NCBI RefSeq assembly: GCF_900115905.1
Contig: NZ_FOYD01000001.1
Location: 558,001-622,000 of the forward strand
Reading direction: 5' to 3'
Length of the DNA: 64,000 bases
Source of the DNA: Halopseudomonas formosensis
GTDB lineage: Bacteria > Pseudomonadota > Gammaproteobacteria > Pseudomonadales > Pseudomonadaceae
In this document: positions 1 to 7,752 of the stretch, one piece after another
Position numbering within the stretch: the first letter of the stretch is position 1
Layout of the letters: each line of letters starts with the position of its first letter
Position numbers and translations under genes: made by a program
Notes under the pieces: model-generated
What the model saw: only the letters and a program-made list of their open reading frames with translations
Told to the model about the DNA's origin: nothing
Database searches by the model: none

Positions 1-1258
1 CAAAACAGGGCAGCAGCAGGATGACCATGGTGGCGGCCATGGCGTAGCGCAGCGCCTCGGCACCGATGGCCAGCTCGAACACATCGCTGAGCACACCGAC
101 CACCAGCGGGCCGAGACCGACACCGAGCAGGGTTACGCCCATCAGGAACATGGCGGTGCCCTGGGCCAGGCGCGAAGCCGGGAACAGATGGGTCATGGCG
201 CCGAAACAGGGCACCGACCACCAGGTACCGAAGAAGGCGAAGCCCAGGTACAGGGCAAAGGCCGTGGGCACGGCGAGGCTGCCGAGCTGCAGGGCGGACC
301 CGGCCGGCCAGAGGAAGAACAGCAGGCCGAACGGGATGCTCATGGCGGTGCCCAGCAGCGCCGCGCCCAGCTGCCAGCCGCTGTCACGCCGGACCATGCG
401 GTCGGTGAACCAGCCGCAGGTCAGGGTGCCGATGACCGACATCAGCCCGCCGCCGATGCCCAGCAGCGCCCCGGCCTCGGTGAGGCTGAGGCCGTGCGAG
501 CGGATCAGGAAGCTCGGTGCCCAGGTGCCCACCGCGTAGGCGGCGATGGCCCCGCTGCTGCCGGCAAACACGATCAGGGCATAGGAAGGCGTGCGTGCCA
601 GCGACGCCATGGTCTGCAGAAAGCTTTCTCCGGCCTCCGCTGCGCTGGTCGGCTGGCGGCGCGGCGCCCGCACGGTAAAGGCGAGCAGCAACCCGAGCAG
701 CACGCCCGGCGCGCCGATCAGGATAAAGGCCCAGCGCCAGCCATAGGCATCGGCAATCCAGCCGCCCATGCCGAGGCCGAACACCGCCCCCAGCGCCGGC
801 CCCATGAGGAATACCGCCAGTGCCCGGGAGCGGTGCGACGGCGGATACAGGTCGGACACCATGGCCACCGAGGGCGCCGATCCGCCGGCCTCGCCAATGG
901 CCACGCCGATGCGAAACAGCAGCAGCATGGTGAAGCTGGTGGCGACGCCGCAGAGCATGGTCATCAGGCTCCAGGCGATGCACGCCAGCGCCACCACCGG
1001 CTTGCGCCCGATGCGGTCGGACAGTCGCCCCAGCGGCAGGCCGAAGACCGTATAGAACAGCGCGAAGGCGACCCCGGAGAGCAGACCGATGAGGGTGTCG
1101 GATACACCGAACTCCAGCTTGATCGGCTCGATCAGGATGGAGACCAGCAGCCGGTCTATGTAGTTGAAGATGTAGATCAGGGCGAGCATCAGCAGGGCGT
1201 AATGGGTGCGCCAGGTAACGCTGCGCTGGACTGGGGAAATGGCGGCTGGCGAGCTCAC
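1..1258 (-). CDS. MFS transporter, C-terminus beyond the left edge
   Basis: Reading the reverse strand gives one open frame from about 1258 through base 1 with no stop, so the gene is cut by the window edge. The protein is a major facilitator: an N-terminal stretch YIFNYIDRLLVSILIEPIKL, then the loop-2 signature GRLSDRIGRK, and repeated hydrophobic helices over about 420 residues. It resembles the second MFS gene at 43567-44880 (shared IEPIKLEFG and LIGLLSG/AMGLISG stretches). A GTG at 1258 has GGAG six bases upstream and is my preferred start; an in-frame ATG at 1294 lacks a clear ribosome site. The likely role is inner-membrane uptake or efflux of a carboxylate or steroid intermediate. The substrate is inferred only from the surrounding catabolic genes. 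Confidence 0.8.
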   Translation of the reverse strand, partial: MSSPAAISPVQRSVTWRTHYALLMLALIYIFNYIDRLLVSILIEPIKLEFGVSDTLIGLLSGVAFALFYTVFGLPLGRLSDRIGRKPVVALACIAWSLMTMLCGVATSFTMLLLFRIGVAIGEAGGSAPSVAMVSDLYPPSHRSRALAVFLMGPALGAVFGLGMGGWIADAYGWRWAFILIGAPGVLLGLLLAFTVRAPRRQPTSAAEAGESFLQTMASLARTPSYALIVFAGSSGAIAAYAVGTWAPSFLIRSHGLSLTEAGALLGIGGGLMSVIGTLTCGWFTDRMVRRDSGWQLGAALLGTAMSIPFGLLFFLWPAGSALQLGSLAVPTAFALYLGFAFFGTWWSVPCFGAMTHLFPASRLAQGTAMFLMGVTLLGVGLGPLVVGVLSDVFELAIGAEALRYAMAATMVILLLPCF

Positions 1259-1377
1259 GGTGTGCTCCGTCTTATTGTCGGTTTTGCCGATCATCCAACG
1301 GGGTCGCAAGCCCTTCATCGTCCATTCAGACCATGGTGACGGCCCGCCGCAGGTCCTGCTGCCACGCGCATTCAGCT

Positions 1378-1396
1378 TAGTCTCAACGGACGATGT
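1378..1396 (+). promoter_or_regulatory. Operator-like motif, site 1
   Basis: TAGTCTCAACGGACGATGT matches the window-wide consensus TAGTCYNNNNRGACGATGA except at the last base. It lies 74 bases before the SDR start at 1470. A loose -10 candidate (AATCAT, 1416-1421) follows at the usual distance of about 20 bases. Confidence 0.6.
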
Positions 1397-1469
1397 TGGG
1401 GGGTGGTCGCGCATGAATCATAGCTGCAACCGTCAATGGGTCGACGCCGTTCGGCCAATAGGAGCAGCG

Positions 1470-2204
1470 ATGAAACTCGATAACAAGATTGCCTTCGTGA
1501 CCGGAGCCGCCCAGGGCATGGGGGCTGCCATCGTCCGCCAGTTCGTGGAGCAGGGCGCCGTGGTCTATGCCGCCGACATCAATGAAGAAGCCATCACCGC
1601 CAGCGTCGCCGACCTCAAGGGGCGCGCCCACGCCGTGGTGTGCAACGTGATGGACGAGGCCTCGGTCCAGGCTGCCATGCAGCGTATCGCCGACGAAGCC
1701 GGACGCCTGGATGTGCTGGTCAACAATGCCGGCACCGGCTCGGTCGACAGTTTCCTGGATACCCCGGTGGAGCACTGGGATCGGGTGGTCGGCGTCAACC
1801 TCAAGGGTACCTTCCTGTGCGCCCGCGAAGCTGCCCGGCTGATGGTCTCCAAGGGCACCGCCGGCACCATTATCAACTTCTCCAGCACCGGTGCGCTGAC
1901 GGGTGAAGGCCCCAGCCACTATGTCGCCTCCAAGGCCGGCGTGATGGGCCTGACCCGCAGCCTGGCCCGCGAGCTGGCGCCGCAGAAGATCCGCGTCAAC
2001 ACCATAGTGCCCGGCCCGACCGACACGCCGATGATGGCGGGCATCCCGGATGAATGGATGCAGGCGATGATCGCCGCCATCCCGCTGGGCCGCCTGTGCC
2101 AGCCCGAGGAAGTGGCGCGCGTGGTGGCCTTCATGGCCAGCGACGACGCCGGTTTCATCACCGGCCAGAATATCACCGTCAACGGCGGTTCGGCATTCCT
2201 CTGA
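1470..2204 (+). CDS. SDR-family oxidoreductase (FabG/hydroxysteroid dehydrogenase type)
   Basis: This 244-residue classical short-chain dehydrogenase has the cofactor motif TGAAQGMG at residues 11-18, the NNAG motif, an active-site serine in NFSSTG, and the catalytic pair Y151/K155 in YVASK. The ATG at 1470 was chosen because AGGAG lies seven bases upstream; the frame stays open further upstream but without a signal. It probably oxidises or reduces a ring hydroxyl or a beta-hydroxyacyl-CoA with NAD(P). It is the first gene of a tight operon (11 bases to the next gene) and is preceded by operator site 1. The exact position on the steroid cannot be read from sequence. Confidence 0.85.
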   Translation: MKLDNKIAFVTGAAQGMGAAIVRQFVEQGAVVYAADINEEAITASVADLKGRAHAVVCNVMDEASVQAAMQRIADEAGRLDVLVNNAGTGSVDSFLDTPVEHWDRVVGVNLKGTFLCAREAARLMVSKGTAGTIINFSSTGALTGEGPSHYVASKAGVMGLTRSLARELAPQKIRVNTIVPGPTDTPMMAGIPDEWMQAMIAAIPLGRLCQPEEVARVVAFMASDDAGFITGQNITVNGGSAFL

Positions 2205-2214
2205 GGAGAAGATC

Positions 2215-2988
2215 ATGACAGCACGCATGCAGAACAAGGTGGCCTTCGTTACCGGTGGTGGTTCGGGTATCGGCGCCGCCACCGCGCTCAAGATGGCTGC
2301 CGAAGGCGCCACCGTGGTGGTCTGTGGTCGCCGCGAAGAGCCGTTGAAAGAAATCGTGGCGCAGATTCAGAGCGCCGGCGGTAAGGCCGCCTACCGGGTG
2401 GCCGATGTCAGCAACGAGGAATCCTTTGTCGGCGCGATCAAGTCCGCCGCCGCCGAGTTCGGTCGCCTGGACGTGATGGTCAACAACGCCATGGCCTTCA
2501 CCTGGGGCGGCGTGGACACCATGACCACCGCCGACTGGCACGCCAACTTCGCCACTACCGTGGACGGTACCTTCTGGGGCACCCGCGCCGCCATGCAGCT
2601 GATGAAGGAGCAGGGCGGCGGGGCCATCGTCAACATCGCCTCCATCTGCGGTGTGTTCGGTACCGCCTGGATGTCCGGCTACTCCGCCGCCAAGGCGGCG
2701 GTGATCAACTTCAGTCGCGCGGTGGCTTCCGAAGGCGCGCCCTTCAAGGTGCGCTGCAACGTCGTGGTGCCGGGTGTGGTCGCCACACCCTCCACCGCCG
2801 GCATGCTCAGCGATGACAAGGCCCGCGGCAACACCGAAAAGCTCATCCCCATGGGCCGGGTCGGCGAGGCCGAGGAGCTGGCCAACGCCGTGTTCTTCCT
2901 TGCCTCGGATGAAGCCTCCTACATCACCGGCGCCAGCCTCGCGGTCGACGGCGGACGCAGTTCCGACCTGTACACCGTACTGGAATGA
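2215..2988 (+). CDS. SDR-family oxidoreductase
   Basis: This 257-residue classical SDR has TGGGSGIG at residues 13-20, a modified NNAM in place of NNAG after strand 4, and the catalytic Y156/K160 in YSAAK. The ATG at 2215 follows GAGGAGA, which overlaps the stop of the preceding SDR gene, so the two are probably translationally linked. It most likely acts on a hydroxysteroid or an oxo-steroid acyl-CoA. Substrate and stereochemistry are unknown. Its place next to a SnoaL-fold protein and an Old Yellow Enzyme suggests consecutive oxidation, dehydration and reduction of one ring position, which is an inference. Confidence 0.85.
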   Translation: MTARMQNKVAFVTGGGSGIGAATALKMAAEGATVVVCGRREEPLKEIVAQIQSAGGKAAYRVADVSNEESFVGAIKSAAAEFGRLDVMVNNAMAFTWGGVDTMTTADWHANFATTVDGTFWGTRAAMQLMKEQGGGAIVNIASICGVFGTAWMSGYSAAKAAVINFSRAVASEGAPFKVRCNVVVPGVVATPSTAGMLSDDKARGNTEKLIPMGRVGEAEELANAVFFLASDEASYITGASLAVDGGRSSDLYTVLE

Positions 2989-3038
2989 CCTGCGGGCCTG
3001 CGGGCCCGCCTTACCAGCCAACCTGATAAGGCACCACC

Positions 3039-3668
3039 ATGGATCAGAATTCCTTTGCGCAGCGTCTTGATCGGCTGGAGTCGATCGAGGCCATCCGGCA
3101 ACTGGCGGGCAAATACTCCCTGTCACTGGACATGCGTGACCTGGACGCCCACGTCAATCTGTTCGCCCCGGATATCCGGGTCGGCGGCGGCAAGGTCGGG
3201 CGCGCCCACCTGAAGGCTTGGGTTGATGACACCCTGCGCCACCAGTTCACCGGCACCTCCCACCACATCGGTCAGCACATCATCGAGTTCACCGACGCGG
3301 ACCATGCGGTCGGCGTGGTGTATTCGAAGAACGAGCACGAGACCGGCGCCGAGTGGGTAATCATGCAGATGCTCTACTGGGACGACTACGAGCGCATCGA
3401 TGGCCAGTGGTACTTCCGCCGGCGCCTGCCTTGCTACTGGTACGCCACCGACCTGAACAAGCCGCCGATCGGCGACATGAAGATGCGCTGGCCGGGCCGC
3501 GAGCCCTACCACGGCACCTTCCAGGCGCTGTTCCCATCCTGGAAGTCGTTCTGGGCCAACGCGCCGGAGCGTGACCAACTGCCCGAGGTGGCCGAGCCGG
3601 CCCCGGCGGAGCAGTTCCTGCGGCGCATGCGGGCGGACACGCCAGCACCCAAGATTCGCGTACGCTGA
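3039..3668 (+). CDS. SnoaL/NTF2-fold protein, candidate hydroxysteroid dehydratase
   Basis: This 209-residue protein has the SnoaL-like cone fold pattern: an N-terminal helix containing Y26 and D31, a His-rich strand TSHHIGQHI (residues 73-81), H100 in KNEHE, and a C-terminal strand YERIDGQWYFRRR. A Tyr/Asp/His set like this is the catalytic arrangement of scytalone dehydratase and of the bile-acid 7-alpha-dehydratase BaiE, both of this fold. The next gene encodes an Old Yellow Enzyme that could reduce the double bond made. The length exceeds the usual 130-170 residues because of a C-terminal tail ending in charged residues. Alternatives are a steroid isomerase or a non-catalytic binding protein. 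Confidence 0.75.
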   Translation: MDQNSFAQRLDRLESIEAIRQLAGKYSLSLDMRDLDAHVNLFAPDIRVGGGKVGRAHLKAWVDDTLRHQFTGTSHHIGQHIIEFTDADHAVGVVYSKNEHETGAEWVIMQMLYWDDYERIDGQWYFRRRLPCYWYATDLNKPPIGDMKMRWPGREPYHGTFQALFPSWKSFWANAPERDQLPEVAEPAPAEQFLRRMRADTPAPKIRVR

Positions 3669-3679
3669 GGAGCCAGGTC

Positions 3680-4765
3680 ATGCAGGCATTGATGCAACCC
3701 GTGCGCTTCGGCGAACTGCAGCTGGCCAACCGAGTGGTGATGGCGCCGATGACACGCAGCCGCGCCGACGCCGCTGCGGTGCCGACCGCGATCATGGTCG
3801 ACTATTACGCCCAGCGCGCCTCGGCCGGGCTGATCGTCGCCGAGGGCACCTCGCCTTCGGCCGATGGCCTGGGCTACTGCCGGACCCCGGCCATCTACAG
3901 CCAGCAGCAGATCGACGCCTGGCGCCAGGTCACCGATGCGGTGCACGCGGCGGGCGGCCAGATCGTGCTGCAGCTGATGCACTGTGGCCGTGCGGCCTCC
4001 CGCCACAACAAGCCGGAGGGCAGCCGCACAGTGGCACCCTCAGCGGTCCGGGCCGAGATTCAGCTGTTCACCGACGCCGTGGGCATGGCCGATACCGATA
4101 TGCCCGATGCGCTGAGCCGCGAGGAAATCCATGCGGTCATCGCCGACTATCGCCAGGCCGCGCTGAATGCCCGGGAAGCGGGTTTCGATGGTGTCGAGCT
4201 GCACTGCACCAGCGGCTACCTGCCCATGCAGTTCATGTCGGAAAACGCCAACCAGCGCACCGATGAGTACGGCGGCAGCCCGGAGAACCGCGTGCGCTTT
4301 GCCGTAGAGGTGGCCCAGGCCATGGCCGATGCCATTGGCGCGGGTCGGGTCGGCCTGCGCTTCTGCCCGGGCAACAGGTTCAACGACATTGCCGACAGCG
4401 ATCCGGCGGCCACCTTCGAGGCGCTGCTGCACGGCCTGGACGGCCTGAACCTGGCCTACCTGCACATCATGCGCGCCCATACCCGCAAGGTCGATGCCTT
4501 TGCCACCGCCCGCGCGCTGTTCAAGGGGCCGCTGATCGTCAATGACGGCTTCGAGCCGGATACCGCAGAGCAGATGGTCGCCGAGGGGCTGGCCGATGCG
4601 GTGTCCTTCGGCCGGCATTTCATCGCCAATCCGGACCTGGTGCGGCGCATCGGCGAGGGGCTGCCGCTGGCCGAGTTCGACCGCCACACCCTGTATTCCC
4701 CCGGCCCGGAGGGCTACATCGATTACCCCGAGGCCGATCCCCGTTCGCAGGAGGAAATTTCATGA
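3680..4765 (+). CDS. Old Yellow Enzyme family NADH:flavin oxidoreductase
   Basis: A 361-residue single-domain FMN ene-reductase of the N-ethylmaleimide/morphinone reductase type. Visible motifs are the N-terminal NRVVMAPMTRSRAD, the barrel segment GGQIVLQLMHCGR, GVELHCTSGYLPMQFMS, the diagnostic NQRTDEYGGSPENRVRF, and a C-terminal FGRHFIANPDLVRRI phosphate-binding loop. The usual substrate-binding H-x-x-H/N pair is replaced by HCTS around residues 175-178, so substrate contacts may differ. It probably reduces an enone of a steroid, for instance a Delta-6 or Delta-4 double bond. RBS GAGGAGCC lies upstream. Its stop overlaps the start of the acyl-CoA ligase by four bases (ATGA). Confidence 0.88.
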   Translation: MQALMQPVRFGELQLANRVVMAPMTRSRADAAAVPTAIMVDYYAQRASAGLIVAEGTSPSADGLGYCRTPAIYSQQQIDAWRQVTDAVHAAGGQIVLQLMHCGRAASRHNKPEGSRTVAPSAVRAEIQLFTDAVGMADTDMPDALSREEIHAVIADYRQAALNAREAGFDGVELHCTSGYLPMQFMSENANQRTDEYGGSPENRVRFAVEVAQAMADAIGAGRVGLRFCPGNRFNDIADSDPAATFEALLHGLDGLNLAYLHIMRAHTRKVDAFATARALFKGPLIVNDGFEPDTAEQMVAEGLADAVSFGRHFIANPDLVRRIGEGLPLAEFDRHTLYSPGPEGYIDYPEADPRSQEEIS

Positions 4766-6618
4766 GTGCATCCCAGGTCCAGCAGGAACAGTTCATCAGC
4801 AACGCGCTGCCCAGCCGAGAAGAGACCCAGGCCAAGCTCGACCTGCGTTCGGTTGCCGCCAGCCGGATCAAGCCGGCCCAGGAGTACACCCTGGCCGACC
4901 GGCTGGAAACCCAGGTGGATCGCTTCGGCGAGCGGGATTTCCTGGTCTATGGCGGGCAGCGTTTCAGTTACCGCGAGGTGGATGAGCGCGCCAACCAGTA
5001 CGCCAATACCTTCCTGGCCCGTGGCATCCAGCCGGGCGACGTCTGCGCCATGGCCATGGAGAACCGCCCGGATTTCTTCTTCTGCTGGTTCGGTCTGGCC
5101 AAGATCGGCGCGGTGACGGCCTTCATCAATTACCACCTCAAGGGGCGGGCGCTGCTGCACGCGCTGGAGTCCACCGCAGCACGTGCCGTGGTGATCGGTG
5201 AGGAATGCCTGGACGGTTTCCTGGAGACCGAGCAGACCGCCGACTACCCGCGCTGGCTGGTCGCTGACAGCGAGAATCCGGTCGATCGCAGCGTGCTGCC
5301 GGTCAGCCTCGACCAGGGCTTTCACGACGAGGTGCTGACAGCGCCCCGCGTCCGTCCGGACGCTGCCCTGCGCGCCGGCATCAAGGCCGAGGATGACATG
5401 CTTTATATCTTCACTTCCGGCACCACCGGCCTGCCCAAGGCGGCGAAATACAGCCACATGCGCTGGATGACCTCGGGCGATGTGATGGAGGTCACCCTGG
5501 AAGTGACCCCGGCGGACGTCTTCTACTGCTGCCTGCCGCTGTACCACGGCGCGGCGGCCACCTCGGTTACGTCCACTGCGCTGGCCGGCGGTGCGTCCAT
5601 CGTGTTCCGTCGCAAGTTCAGCGCCAGCCAGTTCTGGTCGGATGTGCGCGAGAACCGGGTCACCATCTTCCAGTACATCGGGGAAATCTGTCGCTACCTG
5701 CTGAACAAGCCGGCCAGCCCCGACGACCGCGACCACAGCCTGCGCTGCATGCTCGGCGCCGGCCTGAGCCGGGATGTATGGACCCGCTGGGTGGAGCGCT
5801 TCGGCGAACTCGACATCTTCGAGGGTTGGGGCGCAACCGAAGCCAACGCGGCGACGCTCAACGTCGACAACCGGGTCGGTTCCTGCGGTCGCGTGCCGTT
5901 CTGGGACAAGACCAATCTGCGCCTGCTCAAGTACGACACCGTCACCCAGACCCATCTGCGCGATGCCGAGGGTCGCTACATTCACTGCCAGCCCGGTGAA
6001 GTGGGCGAAGCGGTCGGCATGATCGTCAACCACCCGGAGATTGGGGCGGGGCGTTTCGAGGGGTATACCTCGCCCGAGGCAACCGAGGGCAAGATCCTGC
6101 GCAACGTGTTTGTCGATGGCGATGCCTGGTGGGCCTCCGGTGACCTGCTGCGCTACGACGAGGACGGCTACTGTTACTTTGTCGACCGCATCGGCGACAC
6201 CTTCCGCTGGAAGAGCGAGAACGTCTCGACCCAGGAAGTGGCCGATGCCCTGGGCGACTTCCCCGGACTGGAGCTGATCAATATCTATGGCGTGCTGGTG
6301 CCCGGCCACGAGGGCCGTGCCGGTATGGCCGCGGTGCTGATGCAGCCGGGCCGGCAGTTCGATCCGCAGGCGTTCTTCACATTCGCCAGCGAGCGCCTGC
6401 CGCATTATGCGGTGCCGGTATTCGTGCGGGTCTCGGCCATGGCCGACATGACCAGCACCTTCAAGCTGCGCAAGATCGACCTGCAGCGCCAGGGTTACAA
6501 CCCGGCGCTGTTCGACGACCCGCTCTACGTCAAGGACGATCAGGCCGGCAGTTACCTGCCCTACAGCACCGAGCTGCTGGCCCGCCTGGACCTGCCTGCC
6601 TTCGCCGGGGAGTCCTGA
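4762..6618 (+). CDS. Acyl-CoA synthetase (FATP/FadD-like AMP-binding enzyme)
   Basis: This 618-residue ANL-superfamily ligase has the AMP/ATP P-loop FTSGTTGLPKAAKYSH near residue 215, the A5 motif EGWGATEAN near 355, the hinge region DRIGDTFRWKSENVS, and a C-terminal TSTFKLRKIDL containing the catalytic lysine. The spacing and RWKSENVS resemble the very-long-chain/FATP subgroup, which activates bulky carboxylates such as steroid side chains and bile acids. It would make a steroid-24-oyl-CoA or similar thioester in the cytoplasm. Start and stop overlap both neighbours (ATGA junctions), showing tight operon structure. Substrate is inferred. Confidence 0.87.
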   Translation: MSASQVQQEQFISNALPSREETQAKLDLRSVAASRIKPAQEYTLADRLETQVDRFGERDFLVYGGQRFSYREVDERANQYANTFLARGIQPGDVCAMAMENRPDFFFCWFGLAKIGAVTAFINYHLKGRALLHALESTAARAVVIGEECLDGFLETEQTADYPRWLVADSENPVDRSVLPVSLDQGFHDEVLTAPRVRPDAALRAGIKAEDDMLYIFTSGTTGLPKAAKYSHMRWMTSGDVMEVTLEVTPADVFYCCLPLYHGAAATSVTSTALAGGASIVFRRKFSASQFWSDVRENRVTIFQYIGEICRYLLNKPASPDDRDHSLRCMLGAGLSRDVWTRWVERFGELDIFEGWGATEANAATLNVDNRVGSCGRVPFWDKTNLRLLKYDTVTQTHLRDAEGRYIHCQPGEVGEAVGMIVNHPEIGAGRFEGYTSPEATEGKILRNVFVDGDAWWASGDLLRYDEDGYCYFVDRIGDTFRWKSENVSTQEVADALGDFPGLELINIYGVLVPGHEGRAGMAAVLMQPGRQFDPQAFFTFASERLPHYAVPVFVRVSAMADMTSTFKLRKIDLQRQGYNPALFDDPLYVKDDQAGSYLPYSTELLARLDLPAFAGES

Positions 6619-7709
6619 TGAGTGAGCTGGGGCTGCACGAAGGGGAAGCCCGGGGTTGCCTGAGCTTCCCCTGGGAGACCCCGCCGCAACCGGGCCAGGT
6701 GCGTGAGGTGGCGCCCGGGGTGCTGTGGCTGCGCATGCCGCTGCCGTTCGCGCTGGATCATATCAACCTCTACCTGCTGCGCCACGGCCACGGCTGGGTA
6801 GTGGTCGATACCGGCTTGAACACGCCGCAGAGCCGCGAGGTCTGGGAAGCGGTGTTCACCGATGTGTTCGGTGGAGCGCCGGTACTGGCGGTGATCGCCA
6901 CCCACTTTCATTACGACCACAGCGGCCTGCTCGGCTGGCTGGTGGATCGCTTCCAATGCCCGGCGTACATGAGCTTCGCTGAATACCAGTCGCTGTTCGT
7001 CACTCCGCCCAGGGGCGATGAGCCGAACTGGGCGTTCTTGCAGTTCTACCAGCGCTGTGGATTGGGCCCGGAACAGGTGGCCGCCTTCCGGCCGATGCTC
7101 AGCCAGATGGCCTACGACACCCAGGCGCCGACCAGCTTCCGCCGACTGCGGGAGAACGACCTGCTGCAGATCGGTACACGCCGCTGGCGCGTAGTCATCG
7201 GCTCGGGCCACTCACCGGAACATGTGTGCCTGTACAGCGAGGACGATAAGTTGCTGATCGCCGGCGATCAGATCCTGCCGCGCATCACCTCCAGCGTCCT
7301 CGTCTCAGTGACCGAGCCGGAAGCCAACCCGCTGGGGGACTGGCTGGCATCGCTGCGGCGCTTCCGCCAGCTATCCGATGCGGCGCTGGTGCTGCCGGCC
7401 CACGAGCGGCCATTCCACGGCCTGCACCATCGCATCGGCCAGCTGCAACAGCATCACGACGCCCATCTGGACACCCTGACCGAGGTGCTCAAGGCCGGGC
7501 CGCAGACGGTAGCCGAGCTGTGCCCGGCGTTGTTTCCGCGGCTGCGCGGCAGCTTCGATTTACTCATGGCCATGGGGGAAACCCTGGCCCACATCAATTT
7601 CCTCAGGGAGGAGGGAGTACTGACCCGCACCCTGGCAGGCGAAGCCTGGCGCTTCAGCCTGTCCAGTGGTGGGGAGCAGGTCTTGGCAACTGAAGACATC
7701 CACGTTTAA
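6618..7709 (+). CDS. Metallo-beta-lactamase-fold hydrolase
   Basis: A 363-residue MBL-fold protein with the binuclear metal motif THFHYDHSG (H-x-H-x-D-H) near residues 95-103, a further metal histidine in GSGHSPEH, the bridging aspartate in AGDQI, and a final His in LPAHERPF. The C-terminal 80 residues (ELCPALFPRL onward) look like the winged-helix extension common in glyoxalase-II/LACTB2-like proteins. Its ATG overlaps the ligase stop by one base. It may hydrolyse a thioester, lactone or ester formed in the pathway, for example proof-reading of dead-end CoA esters. The precise substrate is unknown. Confidence 0.85.
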   Translation: MSELGLHEGEARGCLSFPWETPPQPGQVREVAPGVLWLRMPLPFALDHINLYLLRHGHGWVVVDTGLNTPQSREVWEAVFTDVFGGAPVLAVIATHFHYDHSGLLGWLVDRFQCPAYMSFAEYQSLFVTPPRGDEPNWAFLQFYQRCGLGPEQVAAFRPMLSQMAYDTQAPTSFRRLRENDLLQIGTRRWRVVIGSGHSPEHVCLYSEDDKLLIAGDQILPRITSSVLVSVTEPEANPLGDWLASLRRFRQLSDAALVLPAHERPFHGLHHRIGQLQQHHDAHLDTLTEVLKAGPQTVAELCPALFPRLRGSFDLLMAMGETLAHINFLREEGVLTRTLAGEAWRFSLSSGGEQVLATEDIHV

Positions 7710-7752
7710 CCAGACAACAGGTACGTTGTTTCACCTGAACCCAGGAGTAGTT

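Noticed and set aside
188-1339. Long plus-strand open frame over the MFS gene
   Set aside because: Its translation is low-complexity, rich in Gly, Gln, His and Arg, as expected of an antisense shadow in GC-rich DNA. The reverse strand gives a clear membrane protein.
4723-6405. 560-codon minus-strand open frame opposite the acyl-CoA ligase
   Set aside because: It mirrors the codon third-position GC of the ligase and has no recognisable domain or ribosome site.
6618-7709. Taking the MBL hydrolase as the missing HsaD
   Set aside because: The fold and catalytic metal motif differ from the alpha/beta-hydrolase HsaD. It is kept only as a possibility to test.
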